14,123 nt of DNA from JBBQIY01 sp964618405 (GCA_964618405.1 CAZUAY010000080.1:1-14123), one strand, 5' to 3'. Shown: positions 6,419 to 13,961, numbered from the stretch's first letter. Program-made: numbers and translations. Notes: generated from the sequence alone by a model not told the origin.

Positions 6419-9169
6419 TTAATTGACGCCTTGTGCGACCATGGCATCGGCGACCTTGATGAAGCCTGCGATATTGGCACCCACGACATAGTTGCCTTCT
6501 GAACCAAACTCCTTGGCTGCCTCATAAGCGTTGTCGTGGATAGACTTCATGATCCCCTGCAAGCGTCCGTCTACTTCAGCGCGCGGCCAAGAAAGGCGTA
6601 CCGAGTTCTGAGACATTTCGAGCCCGGAGGTCGCCACGCCGCCCGCGTTGGCAGCTTTACCGGGAGCAAACAGGACGCCAGCCTTCTGGAAGACTTCAAC
6701 GGCAGCTGGGCATGTGGGCATGTTGCAAATGTCTGCATACGTCACCTGCACCCCTTGTTTAATGTCGCCTCGACTGCCCCAGCGTCCCGGCCCCATGAGG
6801 ATAAAGCGCCGCTTCGGCAACAGCGCATTCAGACGGCCGACTGCGCGACCAATTTCCATCAACGTCTCACGACGCGTTTGCTGCGCATATTTTTCTGGGG
6901 AAACGTAAACGATATGCGTGAGATCCGGCACCCGTCCATTGGAAATAAAACGGTTGGCGGTAAAGACGGTGTCCTTGACAGGAATGTCTTGCGGAATCGC
7001 GCTAGGAGCGGTTTCAATTTCGGTGTACTGTGGGCGACATTGCAGTAAATAAAGCGTGTGTCCATCCGAGGCGAATTCAATATCAACTGGCGTATCCAGC
7101 CCTTCCTGCAAGGCAAGCAGAATCGCTCGGATGCGTTTAATGAAATCAGTGCGGGTGCGCAACCCTTCAAATGTTACGACCAGCTCGTCTTGGGCGACAT
7201 CTAATTCGAGGCCTGAGGGTGCATGAATGTTCCCATCACGATAGATGGAAACAACGTGTTTCACGTTTGGAATTTCAAGCCCGTGTTCTCGGAGCAACGT
7301 GCTGTAGGGAATGGTTTCAAACGCACAGGATTCTACGTTGATCACGTCGACTAGCGTGGGTGCATAATGCCGTATTTCTTCAGGTGTCACATTGACCCGT
7401 AAATCGGGTTGACCTGGGGAAAGCAAGATGGGATAGTCGTTCGCTACGCGATCCACAGCGCGTGTGCCGAGTCCTGGAACGAGTCGTACGAGGCCATCCT
7501 CGCGACGGAGGCGAGGCGACCAGCGAAATTCATTACTACTGAAGGCCACTCCTGCGTATGCGGGCAGCACGTATGGGCCGACGCGAGTCCCAACCATCTC
7601 TTGAACCAAGATGCCCATTTCCTCGTGAAAGTCCAGCAGGCCGTGTTCGGTTCGGTAGGCTATCGGCTCTGGTGCGAAAACCGAAGCATAGATCTCGGCA
7701 ATCGCGTCCAGCAAGGCTTCTAAGCGAGCCTGTTTGTTGCCTTGGTTCGAAAGGAAAAGGCTTTTATACTTACCTGAAAAGGCAGTGCCAGTGCGGTCTT
7801 CGAGCAGACTCGAGCTACGAATAATCAGCGGACAATTACCAAAATCATCGAGAGCCAGTGAGAGGCCTTTGACAACATCCGTTGGGAAGCGAGCATTTTT
7901 AAAAAGCTGAATGATGTTAGGATATTCGATCCGTATTTGTTCTAACTCTTTATATTTTTGCTCGTTTACGTCTTCTAACTCATTGTAGCGTAAGAAGTCT
8001 GTTTGGCAGTCTGCTGTGAGATACCACGTCTTAGGAGTTTTAATTCCCTCAAGTAGCTTTTCGCCCTTCTCTGCAGCACGGCGTAGCAAATGGTGTGCAA
8101 GAAAAAGTCCTGTGCTTTTACCGCCGAGACGCCCATTGCTACCGACTGGATAAATGATCCTCGGAGCCAGGTCAAAAAAATCTGCTACGGTCAGGTGACG
8201 TTTCGCCAAATTGATGAAGGCGATATTGTCAGAAAAAAACCGGCGAATGAGGGAGACGCGCAGCCATTGTTCTGTCGGCTGGGCCAGCGCCGTGTCGTTA
8301 TCGGCCAAAGCCCGATAACGCAGAATCGCGTCGACAATTTCGCCAAGCGGCGTATTTCCTGAATCCACCGCTTTGATCAGAAAACTCAGTTTGTTTTCTT
8401 GGATCCATTTGTGTAATCGGGCAAGAATGTCGGCGTCGTTTAAGTGTCGTGCGGCAATGGCGAAAACGTGATCGCCAGCCGCGAAAATACTCTCCTGCGT
8501 TTGCTTGTGGCTGGGGCTGTTCATCTCCGTGCCGCTGACACTCTCGGCACGAGACTCGCTGAATTCTGTGCCAAAGGTGTTCAGAAGCTGAGACGCCTCT
8601 TTGATTCCACTTCGGAATAAATAATAGAGCATTTTTCGCGACGTATGGAGAAATAATTTTTCATCCGTTCGTCGCAATAAGTCCACAATCACCATCCACT
8701 CACGCTGTTTTTCTGCAGGCGCAAGCGGTTCCGCTAGCTTCTGTTCACTGTGAATCTTTTTAAGTTTTCGGTGAAAGGTTGTCTGCCCGACTCGTTCTGC
8801 AATGGTCCGGATTAACTGGGTCTCTTTTTGCAAAAAAACGCTTTTATTCGTAGCCGGCACTTCGCGAATGTAGGAGGCTTCAATCAAACCAACTTCACGA
8901 CCATCTTCGTTGATGGGAGCCTGCTCGACCCAAGACGTTTCGAAAAACTCAGGCGGTTCATACGTCTTACCTTCATAGACAATGCGTATCTGACAAAGCT
9001 TTGGGAATTGCCAACCGGCTGGTAAAATAGCAATCAAACTTCGAAAAATTTCGGGCAGCTCACGATCACGCTCACCCAAAAGTTTCTCGACCCGATAAAG
9101 GCAATTTAACTCTTTAGCCCGTTCACGTAATAGGCTAACTTGTTTTTGAGTTTGATGCTTGTCATTCAA
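6419..9169 (-). CDS. PEP/pyruvate-binding-domain protein fused to the C-terminal 100 residues of a GdhA-type glutamate dehydrogenase
   Basis: A 916-residue chimera. Residues 1-816 match a family of PEP/pyruvate-binding proteins related to the ATP-grasp N-domain of PEP synthase and pyruvate phosphate dikinase. An N-terminal GAF/PAS-like region begins LLRERAKELNCLYRVEKLL. The nucleotide-binding domain has LGGKSTGL (348-355), RSSSLLED (451-458) and YLLQCRPQ (707-714), and GPGRWGSRGD (793-802) follows. Family members normally continue after a VTYSDINN-like sequence. Here VTYADICN (809-816) runs straight into MPT...EVFQKAG, FAPGKAANAGGVATSGLEM (834-852) and GANIAGFIKVADAM (897-910), the unmistakable C-terminus of hexameric NADP-type glutamate dehydrogenase. 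That tail lacks the glutamate-binding domain and catalytic lysines, so it cannot be an active dehydrogenase. No phosphohistidine domain is present. The start is a TTG 3 bases after the gdh stop, with no clear RBS, so translational coupling is likely. The next in-frame ATG is near residue 159, inside the conserved region. A deletion fusion or an assembly chimera both explain the tail. Confidence 0.85.
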   Translation of the reverse strand: MNDKHQTQKQVSLLRERAKELNCLYRVEKLLGERDRELPEIFRSLIAILPAGWQFPKLCQIRIVYEGKTYEPPEFFETSWVEQAPINEDGREVGLIEASYIREVPATNKSVFLQKETQLIRTIAERVGQTTFHRKLKKIHSEQKLAEPLAPAEKQREWMVIVDLLRRTDEKLFLHTSRKMLYYLFRSGIKEASQLLNTFGTEFSESRAESVSGTEMNSPSHKQTQESIFAAGDHVFAIAARHLNDADILARLHKWIQENKLSFLIKAVDSGNTPLGEIVDAILRYRALADNDTALAQPTEQWLRVSLIRRFFSDNIAFINLAKRHLTVADFFDLAPRIIYPVGSNGRLGGKSTGLFLAHHLLRRAAEKGEKLLEGIKTPKTWYLTADCQTDFLRYNELEDVNEQKYKELEQIRIEYPNIIQLFKNARFPTDVVKGLSLALDDFGNCPLIIRSSSLLEDRTGTAFSGKYKSLFLSNQGNKQARLEALLDAIAEIYASVFAPEPIAYRTEHGLLDFHEEMGILVQEMVGTRVGPYVLPAYAGVAFSSNEFRWSPRLRREDGLVRLVPGLGTRAVDRVANDYPILLSPGQPDLRVNVTPEEIRHYAPTLVDVINVESCAFETIPYSTLLREHGLEIPNVKHVVSIYRDGNIHAPSGLELDVAQDELVVTFEGLRTRTDFIKRIRAILLALQEGLDTPVDIEFASDGHTLYLLQCRPQYTEIETAPSAIPQDIPVKDTVFTANRFISNGRVPDLTHIVYVSPEKYAQQTRRETLMEIGRAVGRLNALLPKRRFILMGPGRWGSRGDIKQGVQVTYADICNMPTCPAAVEVFQKAGVLFAPGKAANAGGVATSGLEMSQNSVRLSWPRAEVDGRLQGIMKSIHDNAYEAAKEFGSEGNYVVGANIAGFIKVADAMVAQGVN
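6422..6721 (-). other. GdhA-type C-terminal gene fragment inside the chimeric reading frame
   Basis: Codons 817-916 of the preceding entry. They correspond to about the last 100 residues of an E. coli GdhA-type enzyme, beginning at its conserved (A/C)NMPT motif and running to the natural end (ADAM.AQGV). The neighbouring complete gdh has a different C-terminus (GGVTCSYFEQVQ, ending KLRGWA), so this fragment was not copied from it and must come from a second gdh of another subfamily. Confidence 0.85.
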
Positions 9170-9172
9170 CGT

Positions 9173-10459
9173 CTAGGCCCAGCCACGGAGCTTCACAGCC
9201 TCGGCCACGCGGTTAATTGCGATCATATAAGCCGCGTCGCGCATGTACAACTTTTGACGTTGCGCTAGGTCATAGACAGCCGTAAACGCGGCAGTCATTT
9301 TGCTATCCAGCTTCGTCAGCACCTCTTCCTTCTCCCAGAAGTAATTGGTGTTGCACTGCACCTGCTCAAAGTAGCTGCAGGTGACACCGCCCGCATTGCT
9401 CAAGAAGTCGGGTAGAACAAAGATGCCGCGCTGCTTGATCACCACATCCGCCTCTGGCGTAGTGGGGCCGTTCGCACCTTCTGCAATAACCTTGACGCTC
9501 TTTGCGATCTTGTTCACAGAATCTTTGTTAATCTGGTTTTCCAGTGCTGCCGGAATTAGGATGTCGACTTCTTGCTCTAGCCAGGCCTCGCCCGGTAGCA
9601 TCTCATAGCCAAGCGTTTGTGCCTTTGCCTTGTCGATGCCGCCGAACTTGTCCGTAATTCCGCGCAATTCCGCTAAGGAAACACCATCCTTTTTCCGGAA
9701 TGTGTAGGATGTCTTGTCGGTTTGATCCCAGCAAGAAATTGCGGTAACGATCCCACCGAGCTCTGTGTAAAGTTGTACGGCGTGTTGCGCCACATTACCG
9801 AATCCCTGCACACTGGCAGTCGTCTTCTCGAGTGAGAGCCCCAGCTTCTTGAGTGCTTCGCGCAGAACATAAACAACGCCAAAGCCTGTCGCTTCGGTAC
9901 GCCCCAGCGAGCCACCCATGCCGACCGGTTTGCCCGTGATAAACCCAGGATAGCGGCCGCCATGAATCGTCTCGAATTCATCGAGCATCCACAGCATGTG
10001 TTGCGCATTCGTCATCACGTCAGGTGCCGGAACGTCCGTTACAGAACCGATGTTTTTTGAGATCTGGCGAACCCAACCCCGGCAAATTTGCTCTTGCTCA
10101 CGTTGGCTAAGATGGTGCGGATCGCAGACCACGCCGCCCTTTGCGCCACCGAGTGGGATATCAACCACCGCACATTTCCACGTCATCCACATGGAGAGTG
10201 CGCAGACCGTATCGAGCGTCTCTAGAGGGTGAAAACGAATGCCCCCTTTTGCGGGTCCTCGTGCATCATTATGTTGAATACGGAACCCTTTGAACACCTG
10301 AACTGAGCCGTCGTCCATGCGAACGGGAATCGTAAAGATGAATTGACGCATCGGCTGGCGCAGGAGTTCGCAAACGCCTTTGTCTAAATCAAGCATCGTG
10401 GCGACTTGGTCGAATTGCGATTGTGCGACCGTAAACGGATTATAAGAACTGTCCTGCAT
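9173..10459 (-). CDS. gdh: Glutamate dehydrogenase (Glu/Leu/Phe/Val dehydrogenase family)
   Basis: A complete 428-residue enzyme for the reversible NAD(P)-linked deamination of glutamate to 2-oxoglutarate and ammonia, cytoplasmic and normally hexameric. Residues about 35-165 form the substrate (dimerisation) domain, with the expected active-site residues K71 (AKGGIR), K95 (MTWK), catalytic K107 (GGAKGG) and D147 (PAPDVMT). GGSLGRTEATGFGV (182-195) opens the coenzyme domain, with a dinucleotide loop GFGNVA (219-224). IAEGANGPTTPEA and LPDFLSNAGGV follow, and the chain ends KLRGWA like intact family members. This resembles the RocG/GudB type rather than E. coli GdhA. Coenzyme specificity cannot be read reliably. 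The ATG at 10457-10459 has an AAGGA RBS (plus-strand TCCTT, 10468-10472) 8 bases upstream. The PEP-binding gene follows after 3 bases in the same frame, implying one transcript. Confidence 0.95.
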   Translation of the reverse strand: MQDSSYNPFTVAQSQFDQVATMLDLDKGVCELLRQPMRQFIFTIPVRMDDGSVQVFKGFRIQHNDARGPAKGGIRFHPLETLDTVCALSMWMTWKCAVVDIPLGGAKGGVVCDPHHLSQREQEQICRGWVRQISKNIGSVTDVPAPDVMTNAQHMLWMLDEFETIHGGRYPGFITGKPVGMGGSLGRTEATGFGVVYVLREALKKLGLSLEKTTASVQGFGNVAQHAVQLYTELGGIVTAISCWDQTDKTSYTFRKKDGVSLAELRGITDKFGGIDKAKAQTLGYEMLPGEAWLEQEVDILIPAALENQINKDSVNKIAKSVKVIAEGANGPTTPEADVVIKQRGIFVLPDFLSNAGGVTCSYFEQVQCNTNYFWEKEEVLTKLDSKMTAAFTAVYDLAQRQKLYMRDAAYMIAINRVAEAVKLRGWA

Positions 10460-10467
10460 ATCTGAAT

Positions 10468-10506
10468 TCCTTAAAATTTTATAACAAGCTGAAAAAGTTT
10501 TATCAA
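10468..10506 (-). promoter_or_regulatory. Sigma-70-type promoter and RBS of gdh
   Basis: On the minus strand: -35 TTGATA (10506-10501), a 17-base spacer, -10 TATAAA (10483-10478), then RBS AAGGA (10472-10468). The predicted leader is very short, about 10-15 bases. Match to consensus is good, but the promoter is predicted by eye only. Confidence 0.5.
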
Positions 10507-10530
10507 CATCTTCGTTTTAAATTGACCGAA

Positions 10531-10559
10531 ATTTTATCATAACCTTTCGTCAGTCACAA
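10531..10559 (-). promoter_or_regulatory. Possible second, upstream gdh promoter
   Basis: On the minus strand: TTGTGA (10559-10554), 17 bases, TAAAAT (10536-10531). It would give a leader of about 70 bases. The region is AT-rich, so a chance match is quite possible. Confidence 0.25.
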
Positions 10560-10571
10560 TCAGAAATTATG

Positions 10572-10675
10572 GCTAACACGACGCTAACCGCGACGCCGTG
10601 ACGCTAACCGCGACGCCGTGACGCTAACCGCGACGCTAACCGCGACGCTAACCGCGACGACGCCACGACGCCACG
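10572..10675. repeat. Modular tandem array of 12-mer ACGCTAACCGCG and 8-mer ACGCC(GT/AC)G units
   Basis: A degenerate first unit (GCTAACACG, 10572-10580) is followed by two copies of the 20-mer ACGCTAACCGCGACGCCGTG (10581-10600, 10601-10620). Then come three 12-mers ACGCTAACCGCG (10621-10656), an ACG spacer, and two 8-mers ACGCCACG (10660-10675). The array sits just upstream of the gdh promoter region. It is not CRISPR, because there are no unique spacers. Confidence 0.9.
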
Positions 10676-10709
10676 ACGGGCGCACTCACGATTCATTGAT
10701 TTTCTGTGG

Positions 10710-10728
10710 CCGCGATCGGTGATCGCGG
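10710..10728. repeat. Perfect hairpin, copy 1
   Basis: CCGCGATC-GGT-GATCGCGG: an 8-base perfect inverted repeat around a 3-base loop. It leads into the first heptamer array. There is no T-run, so it is not a typical intrinsic terminator. Confidence 0.85.
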
Positions 10729-10750
10729 AGAGTTCCGGCCTCAGGGGAGA

Positions 10751-10806
10751 AGTTGCGAGTTGTGAGTTGCGAGTAACGAGTTGTGAGTTGTGAGTTGCGA
10801 GTTGCG
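10751..10806. repeat. Heptamer array 1, eight units of AGTTGCG/AGTTGTG
   Basis: Unit order: AGTTGCG, AGTTGTG, AGTTGCG, AGTAACG, AGTTGTG, AGTTGTG, AGTTGCG, AGTTGCG, followed by a decayed AGTGGGCG. The period is not a multiple of three, so all frames stay open and give a repetitive peptide (minus strand NSQLATH), which is not a gene. Confidence 0.9.
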
Positions 10807-10823
10807 AGTGGGCGAGCCTGTAG

Positions 10824-10842
10824 CCGCGATCGGTGATCGCGG
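10824..10842. repeat. Perfect hairpin, copy 2
   Basis: Identical to the hairpin 114 bases upstream: CCGCGATC-GGT-GATCGCGG. It leads into the second heptamer array. Confidence 0.85.
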
Positions 10843-10864
10843 AGAGTTCCGGCATCAGGGGAGA

Positions 10865-10892
10865 AGTTGCGAGTTGCGAGTTGTGAGTTGCG
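10865..10892. repeat. Heptamer array 2, four units
   Basis: AGTTGCG, AGTTGCG, AGTTGTG, AGTTGCG, then a decayed AGATG. It ends 74 bases before the ligA stop codon, so ligA transcripts probably read into it. Confidence 0.9.
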
Positions 10893-10966
10893 AGATGTAT
10901 CTTAGGTTCATTCAACCTGTAGTGCGTAGCATGGTCGTTTTAGGCAAACCAGGGACTTCTGCGTGC

Positions 10967-13405
10967 TCAGTACATCGTCGATTGTGCCGCATGTCGAGGG
11001 AGACCCAGTTTTTCACGAAGCATTGTTTCATCCATCGTTTGAGTTCCAAGTTTTTTGGCTTTGGTCGTTTTACTGCTGCCTGGTTTCTCTCCAACGACGA
11101 GATAATGGGTCTTTTCAGATACACTGTCCGTTACCCGACCTCCTGCATCTGCGATTAAAGAAGCAACTTCATTCCTTCCCAGTCCATCGTGAAACGACCC
11201 GGTAATAACAATGTTTTTTCCGCTAAAAAAACTGTCAATATTCGTTGGGCTCTCGTCGAACAGGCTCGGCGCGAGTAGGCTGTTGCTCTTGAGATGAGAC
11301 TTTCTTGAATTTCCGCCGATTGGGTTGATTCCATGTTTTGTCATGCGGAGAATGATCTCGCGTCCGGACTCGGATTTAAGGAAGGTGTCGAGGGCTCGAC
11401 AGGCTTCGGGTTTGATGACACAGGAGAATTTGTTGTTCGAACCTTTGACGCGCGAGGCAAGCCCTTGTTCGATGAGTTTAGTTCCCAGTGCTTCAATTTC
11501 ACCACTTAATGCAGTGAACTTGTCTGCACAACCCACGCGCGAGGCGACATCCATTGCCTTGACGCGTTGTGTGTTCGGATTGTTCAACTCAGCTTCATCC
11601 ATTAGATCGTAGAGGCGTTTCGTATCCGTAATGGGTTGCGACTCCGCGAATGCGTTGAAATCATCATGCAACCTCGCCACGTCGTCTGCAACCGTAGAGC
11701 CAACGCCAGGAATCCCGAGCGCCGCAATCCAGCGCGCGAGCGGAAGTTCTTTGCTTCGGTGAACGGCGGCCAAAATTGTTCTCGCGTTCAGCGCGCCTAG
11801 CGTTCGACGCTTGGGGATTTCTAAAGAGGGGACGTTGCCGAGGAAAGACAGGGGTAACGCTTTTTCTTCGGTCTTTGTCTGTTCGTTTCTGGTCTTGTTC
11901 TCGGTGGGTTCAAATTCCAGTGCTGAAAGCAACTGTTCGGAGAGGTCGAAGAGATCAATTGGATTGGTTACGAGGTTTTGATCAACAAGTGCTTGTGCCA
12001 CGCGATCACCCAGACCTTCGATGTCCAGTGCATGACGCGCGGCGAAATGGAGCAAGCGTGCCGCGCGTTGTGCAGGGCAGAGTAAGTTGGTGCAGCGGAC
12101 GGCCACTTCGCCAGGCTTACGACTCGTGGGGCCGTTGCATTCTGGGCAATGGGACGGCATCTGGAATTCAATTTCCATTCCCGTGCGTTTCTCCGTGAGA
12201 ACAGAAACAATAGCGGGGATGACTTCTCCGGCCTTTTCGATCATTACGTGATCGCCGATTCGGATGTCCTTACGACGGATTTCGTCTTCGTTATGAAGCG
12301 TCGCTCGGGAGATGTCAGAACCCGAGAGGCGCACCGTACGCAACTCTGCTACGGGAGTTAGCACACCCGTTCTGCCCACTTGGACGGTGATGGCTTCTAC
12401 TTCAGTCTCGGCTTGTTCTGGTTCGTATTTGTAGGCCCGAACCCAACGCGGTGCTTTCGCTGTGCTACCGAGGCGTTTGTAGAGCGAACGGTCGTTGACC
12501 TTAATGACGGCGCCATCGATTTCGAAGTCAAAGTCGTGACGCATGGTTTCGAGTTCATCGATGGCGACTAAAACCTCGTCGATGTTTATGCAAAACCACG
12601 TTTTCGGTTGAACAGGTAAGCCGAGGCTACGGAGTTGTTCGGTGAGTGCGTTATGCGTTTCAGGCTCTGCGATGCCATCGATTCGCCCGATGCCATAGAC
12701 TAGCCCATTGAGAGGACGCTTCGCGACTTCTTTAGGATCGAGGAGTTTGATGGAGCCGGCCGCCGCGTTGCGTGGGTTCTTAAAGGGTTCCTCGTCACGG
12801 CTGATTTGCGTTTCGGTCAACTTGAGAAAGCCGGATTTTGGCATATAAATTTCACCACGCGCTTCAAAGAAGGTGGCTTGGCTGTCGATCCGGAGCGGGA
12901 TGTTTCTAATTGTCCTGACGTTTTCCGTGATGGTATCGCCGACCTCGCCGTTGCCGCGTGTTGCCGCCGAGGCTAGCATGCCGTCCACATAGTGTACGGC
13001 GAAGGCAAGACCATCGATCTTAGGCTCGACAACGTACTCAATAGAATCGACCTCAAGTAACTTCTTGAGCATCGTATCGAATGCCACGACCTCCTGCCGG
13101 TCGTAGGTGTTGTCGATCGACTGCATGGGAATCAAATGTTCGTAAGGTATGAATTCCGCTAGCGGCCGTCCCCCGACGCGTACTGACGGCGAGTCTGGCG
13201 TCATAAGCTCGGGATGTTTTTTTTCAAGCGCGATGAGTTCGGTCATCAACGTGTCGTAGTCGCTGTCGGAAATTTCTGGCGCGGCTTGGGCATAGTAAAG
13301 CTCGTTATGCCGTTCCAAGGTCTTCCGCAGATCGTTGATGCGTAAAGCGCTCGGGGACTCTTCAGCAATGGGCGTGGAGGAGAAAGAAAATAGGTCGGCA
13401 TTCAT
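10967..13405 (-). CDS. ligA: NAD-dependent DNA ligase LigA
   Basis: Seals nicks in DNA during replication and repair, using NAD+ to form an enzyme-AMP intermediate. The 812-residue protein begins with an Ia/adenylation region (YY...ISDSDYD, 38-51). The nucleotidyl-lysine motif is EPKIDG, with K129; SAATRGNGEVGD follows (146-157). The OB fold contains VQVGRTGVLTPVA. A C4 zinc finger uses C420, C423, C438 and C443. The helix-hairpin-helix region includes DIEGLG and LGIPGVGST, and a C-terminal BRCT domain occupies 725-812. All core parts are intact. It is longer than the usual 670 or so residues, with extra charged sequence at about 500-530 and a longer stretch between the HhH and BRCT domains (590-720). 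The ATG at 13403-13405 is the only plausible start; an ATG ten bases upstream runs into a stop. The RBS is weak. No clear terminator follows. Confidence 0.97.
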   Translation of the reverse strand: MNADLFSFSSTPIAEESPSALRINDLRKTLERHNELYYAQAAPEISDSDYDTLMTELIALEKKHPELMTPDSPSVRVGGRPLAEFIPYEHLIPMQSIDNTYDRQEVVAFDTMLKKLLEVDSIEYVVEPKIDGLAFAVHYVDGMLASAATRGNGEVGDTITENVRTIRNIPLRIDSQATFFEARGEIYMPKSGFLKLTETQISRDEEPFKNPRNAAAGSIKLLDPKEVAKRPLNGLVYGIGRIDGIAEPETHNALTEQLRSLGLPVQPKTWFCINIDEVLVAIDELETMRHDFDFEIDGAVIKVNDRSLYKRLGSTAKAPRWVRAYKYEPEQAETEVEAITVQVGRTGVLTPVAELRTVRLSGSDISRATLHNEDEIRRKDIRIGDHVMIEKAGEVIPAIVSVLTEKRTGMEIEFQMPSHCPECNGPTSRKPGEVAVRCTNLLCPAQRAARLLHFAARHALDIEGLGDRVAQALVDQNLVTNPIDLFDLSEQLLSALEFEPTENKTRNEQTKTEEKALPLSFLGNVPSLEIPKRRTLGALNARTILAAVHRSKELPLARWIAALGIPGVGSTVADDVARLHDDFNAFAESQPITDTKRLYDLMDEAELNNPNTQRVKAMDVASRVGCADKFTALSGEIEALGTKLIEQGLASRVKGSNNKFSCVIKPEACRALDTFLKSESGREIILRMTKHGINPIGGNSRKSHLKSNSLLAPSLFDESPTNIDSFFSGKNIVITGSFHDGLGRNEVASLIADAGGRVTDSVSEKTHYLVVGEKPGSSKTTKAKKLGTQTMDETMLREKLGLPRHAAQSTMY

Positions 13406-13542
13406 GGCGGCATGATACCATTTCTTTTTACTTTTGCGTGCGAAAAGTTGTCGGTGTTCTGGTCACGGTGGGGGCGGGGCGCATCCTCGTTCCGTTGACC
13501 TGTCCGTTTGGATTTGCTCAGAGGCACCACGTTTACTCGAAA

Positions 13543-13574
13543 GCGGCGTCGCGCGGAATACCGCTTGCCGCCGC
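13543..13574. repeat. Nested GC-rich palindrome
   Basis: Inner stem GCGG-AATA-CCGC (13553-13564) and outer stem GCGGC (13543-13547) with GCCGC (13570-13574), separated by unpaired bases. It can form a branched or bulged hairpin. Function unknown. Confidence 0.5.
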
Positions 13575-13709
13575 ACTCCAAAATCGGCCATCTTGGCGTG
13601 CGGTGACAACCGAAGGGCGGCACCGCTTTTCGCATGGATCGAGGAGGAGGAGGACCACTGCTTAGCGAAACTCGAAGTGATAGGCAAGACAGGCGTCTAG
13701 AAATTGCGA

Positions 13710-13725
13710 CCAATCAGGAGATTGG
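13710..13725. repeat. Small hairpin
   Basis: CCAATC-AGGA-GATTGG, a 6-base perfect stem with a 4-base loop. No T-run follows on either strand, so it is not a clear terminator. Confidence 0.5.
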
Positions 13726-13961
13726 CTCTCCTATGCCTCGTAGAAGAGGAGAACATTGACAATACGAGAAAACCTACGGAACTGAAACGGAAAAAACAAC
13801 AGTTCCACCGAATACATAGAACCTTTAGTGGATTCAGGGGATAGACAAAGTCCACGGAAAAGGAAGGCACAGAAAAGAGATTTATTAGCAGGGAAACGTT
13901 TAAGGAGAGATTTCCTTAAGTTAGCGCCATTCACCCCAAACCCCATGACCCACATACTTGC

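Larger units (their letters stand above)
10704..10892. repeat. Duplicated module (period 114): hairpin + conserved link + heptamer array
   Basis: The segment starting CTGT(G/A)GCCGCGATC at 10704 recurs at 10818. Each copy runs through a perfect hairpin, then GAGAGTTCCGGC(C/A)TCAGGGGAGA, then AGTTGCG-type heptamers. Over the first 60 or so bases the copies differ at only about three positions. The heptamers number eight in the first copy and four in the second. Component parts are listed separately. Confidence 0.85.
13406..13961. other. Intergenic stretch without a convincing gene
   Basis: Several short open frames occur on both strands here, up to about 100 codons, but they overlap one another, have no RBS, and give low-complexity Arg/Ser/Pro or Phe-rich translations with no recognised domain. 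The left part (about 13440-13660) is GC-rich and contains a nested palindrome and a short (GAG)n purine run. The right part (about 13740-13920) is AT- and purine-rich on the plus strand. It could be a decayed gene or a dispersed intergenic element. The ligA promoter must lie at its left edge, but I could not identify it. Confidence 0.5.

Noticed and set aside
9173..10459. The GDH tail of the chimera being a duplicate of the neighbouring gdh
   Set aside because: The C-terminal sequences belong to different GDH subfamilies (GGVTCSYFEQVQ...KLRGWA versus FAPGKAANAGG...KVADAM).
10572..10892. Possible CRISPR array
   Set aside because: The repeats are contiguous or degenerate, with no unique spacers of constant length, and no cas gene is nearby.
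10604..10915. 103-codon open frame on the minus strand with repeated NSQLATH peptides
   Set aside because: It is only the translation of the heptamer and dodecamer repeats. A 7-base period keeps all frames open, and there is no RBS or non-repeat sequence.
10904..10918. AGGTT-CATTC-AACCT hairpin after ligA as a terminator
   Set aside because: The stem is only 5 bases and no T-run follows on the minus strand.
13402..13713. Open frames of 74-103 codons on both strands upstream of ligA
   Set aside because: They overlap each other, have Arg/Ser/Pro-rich low-complexity translations and no RBS, and match no family I recognise.
13731..13955. 74-codon minus-strand frame rich in Phe and Leu
   Set aside because: No RBS, no domain, and its composition fits translation of a purine/pyrimidine-skewed AT-rich spacer.
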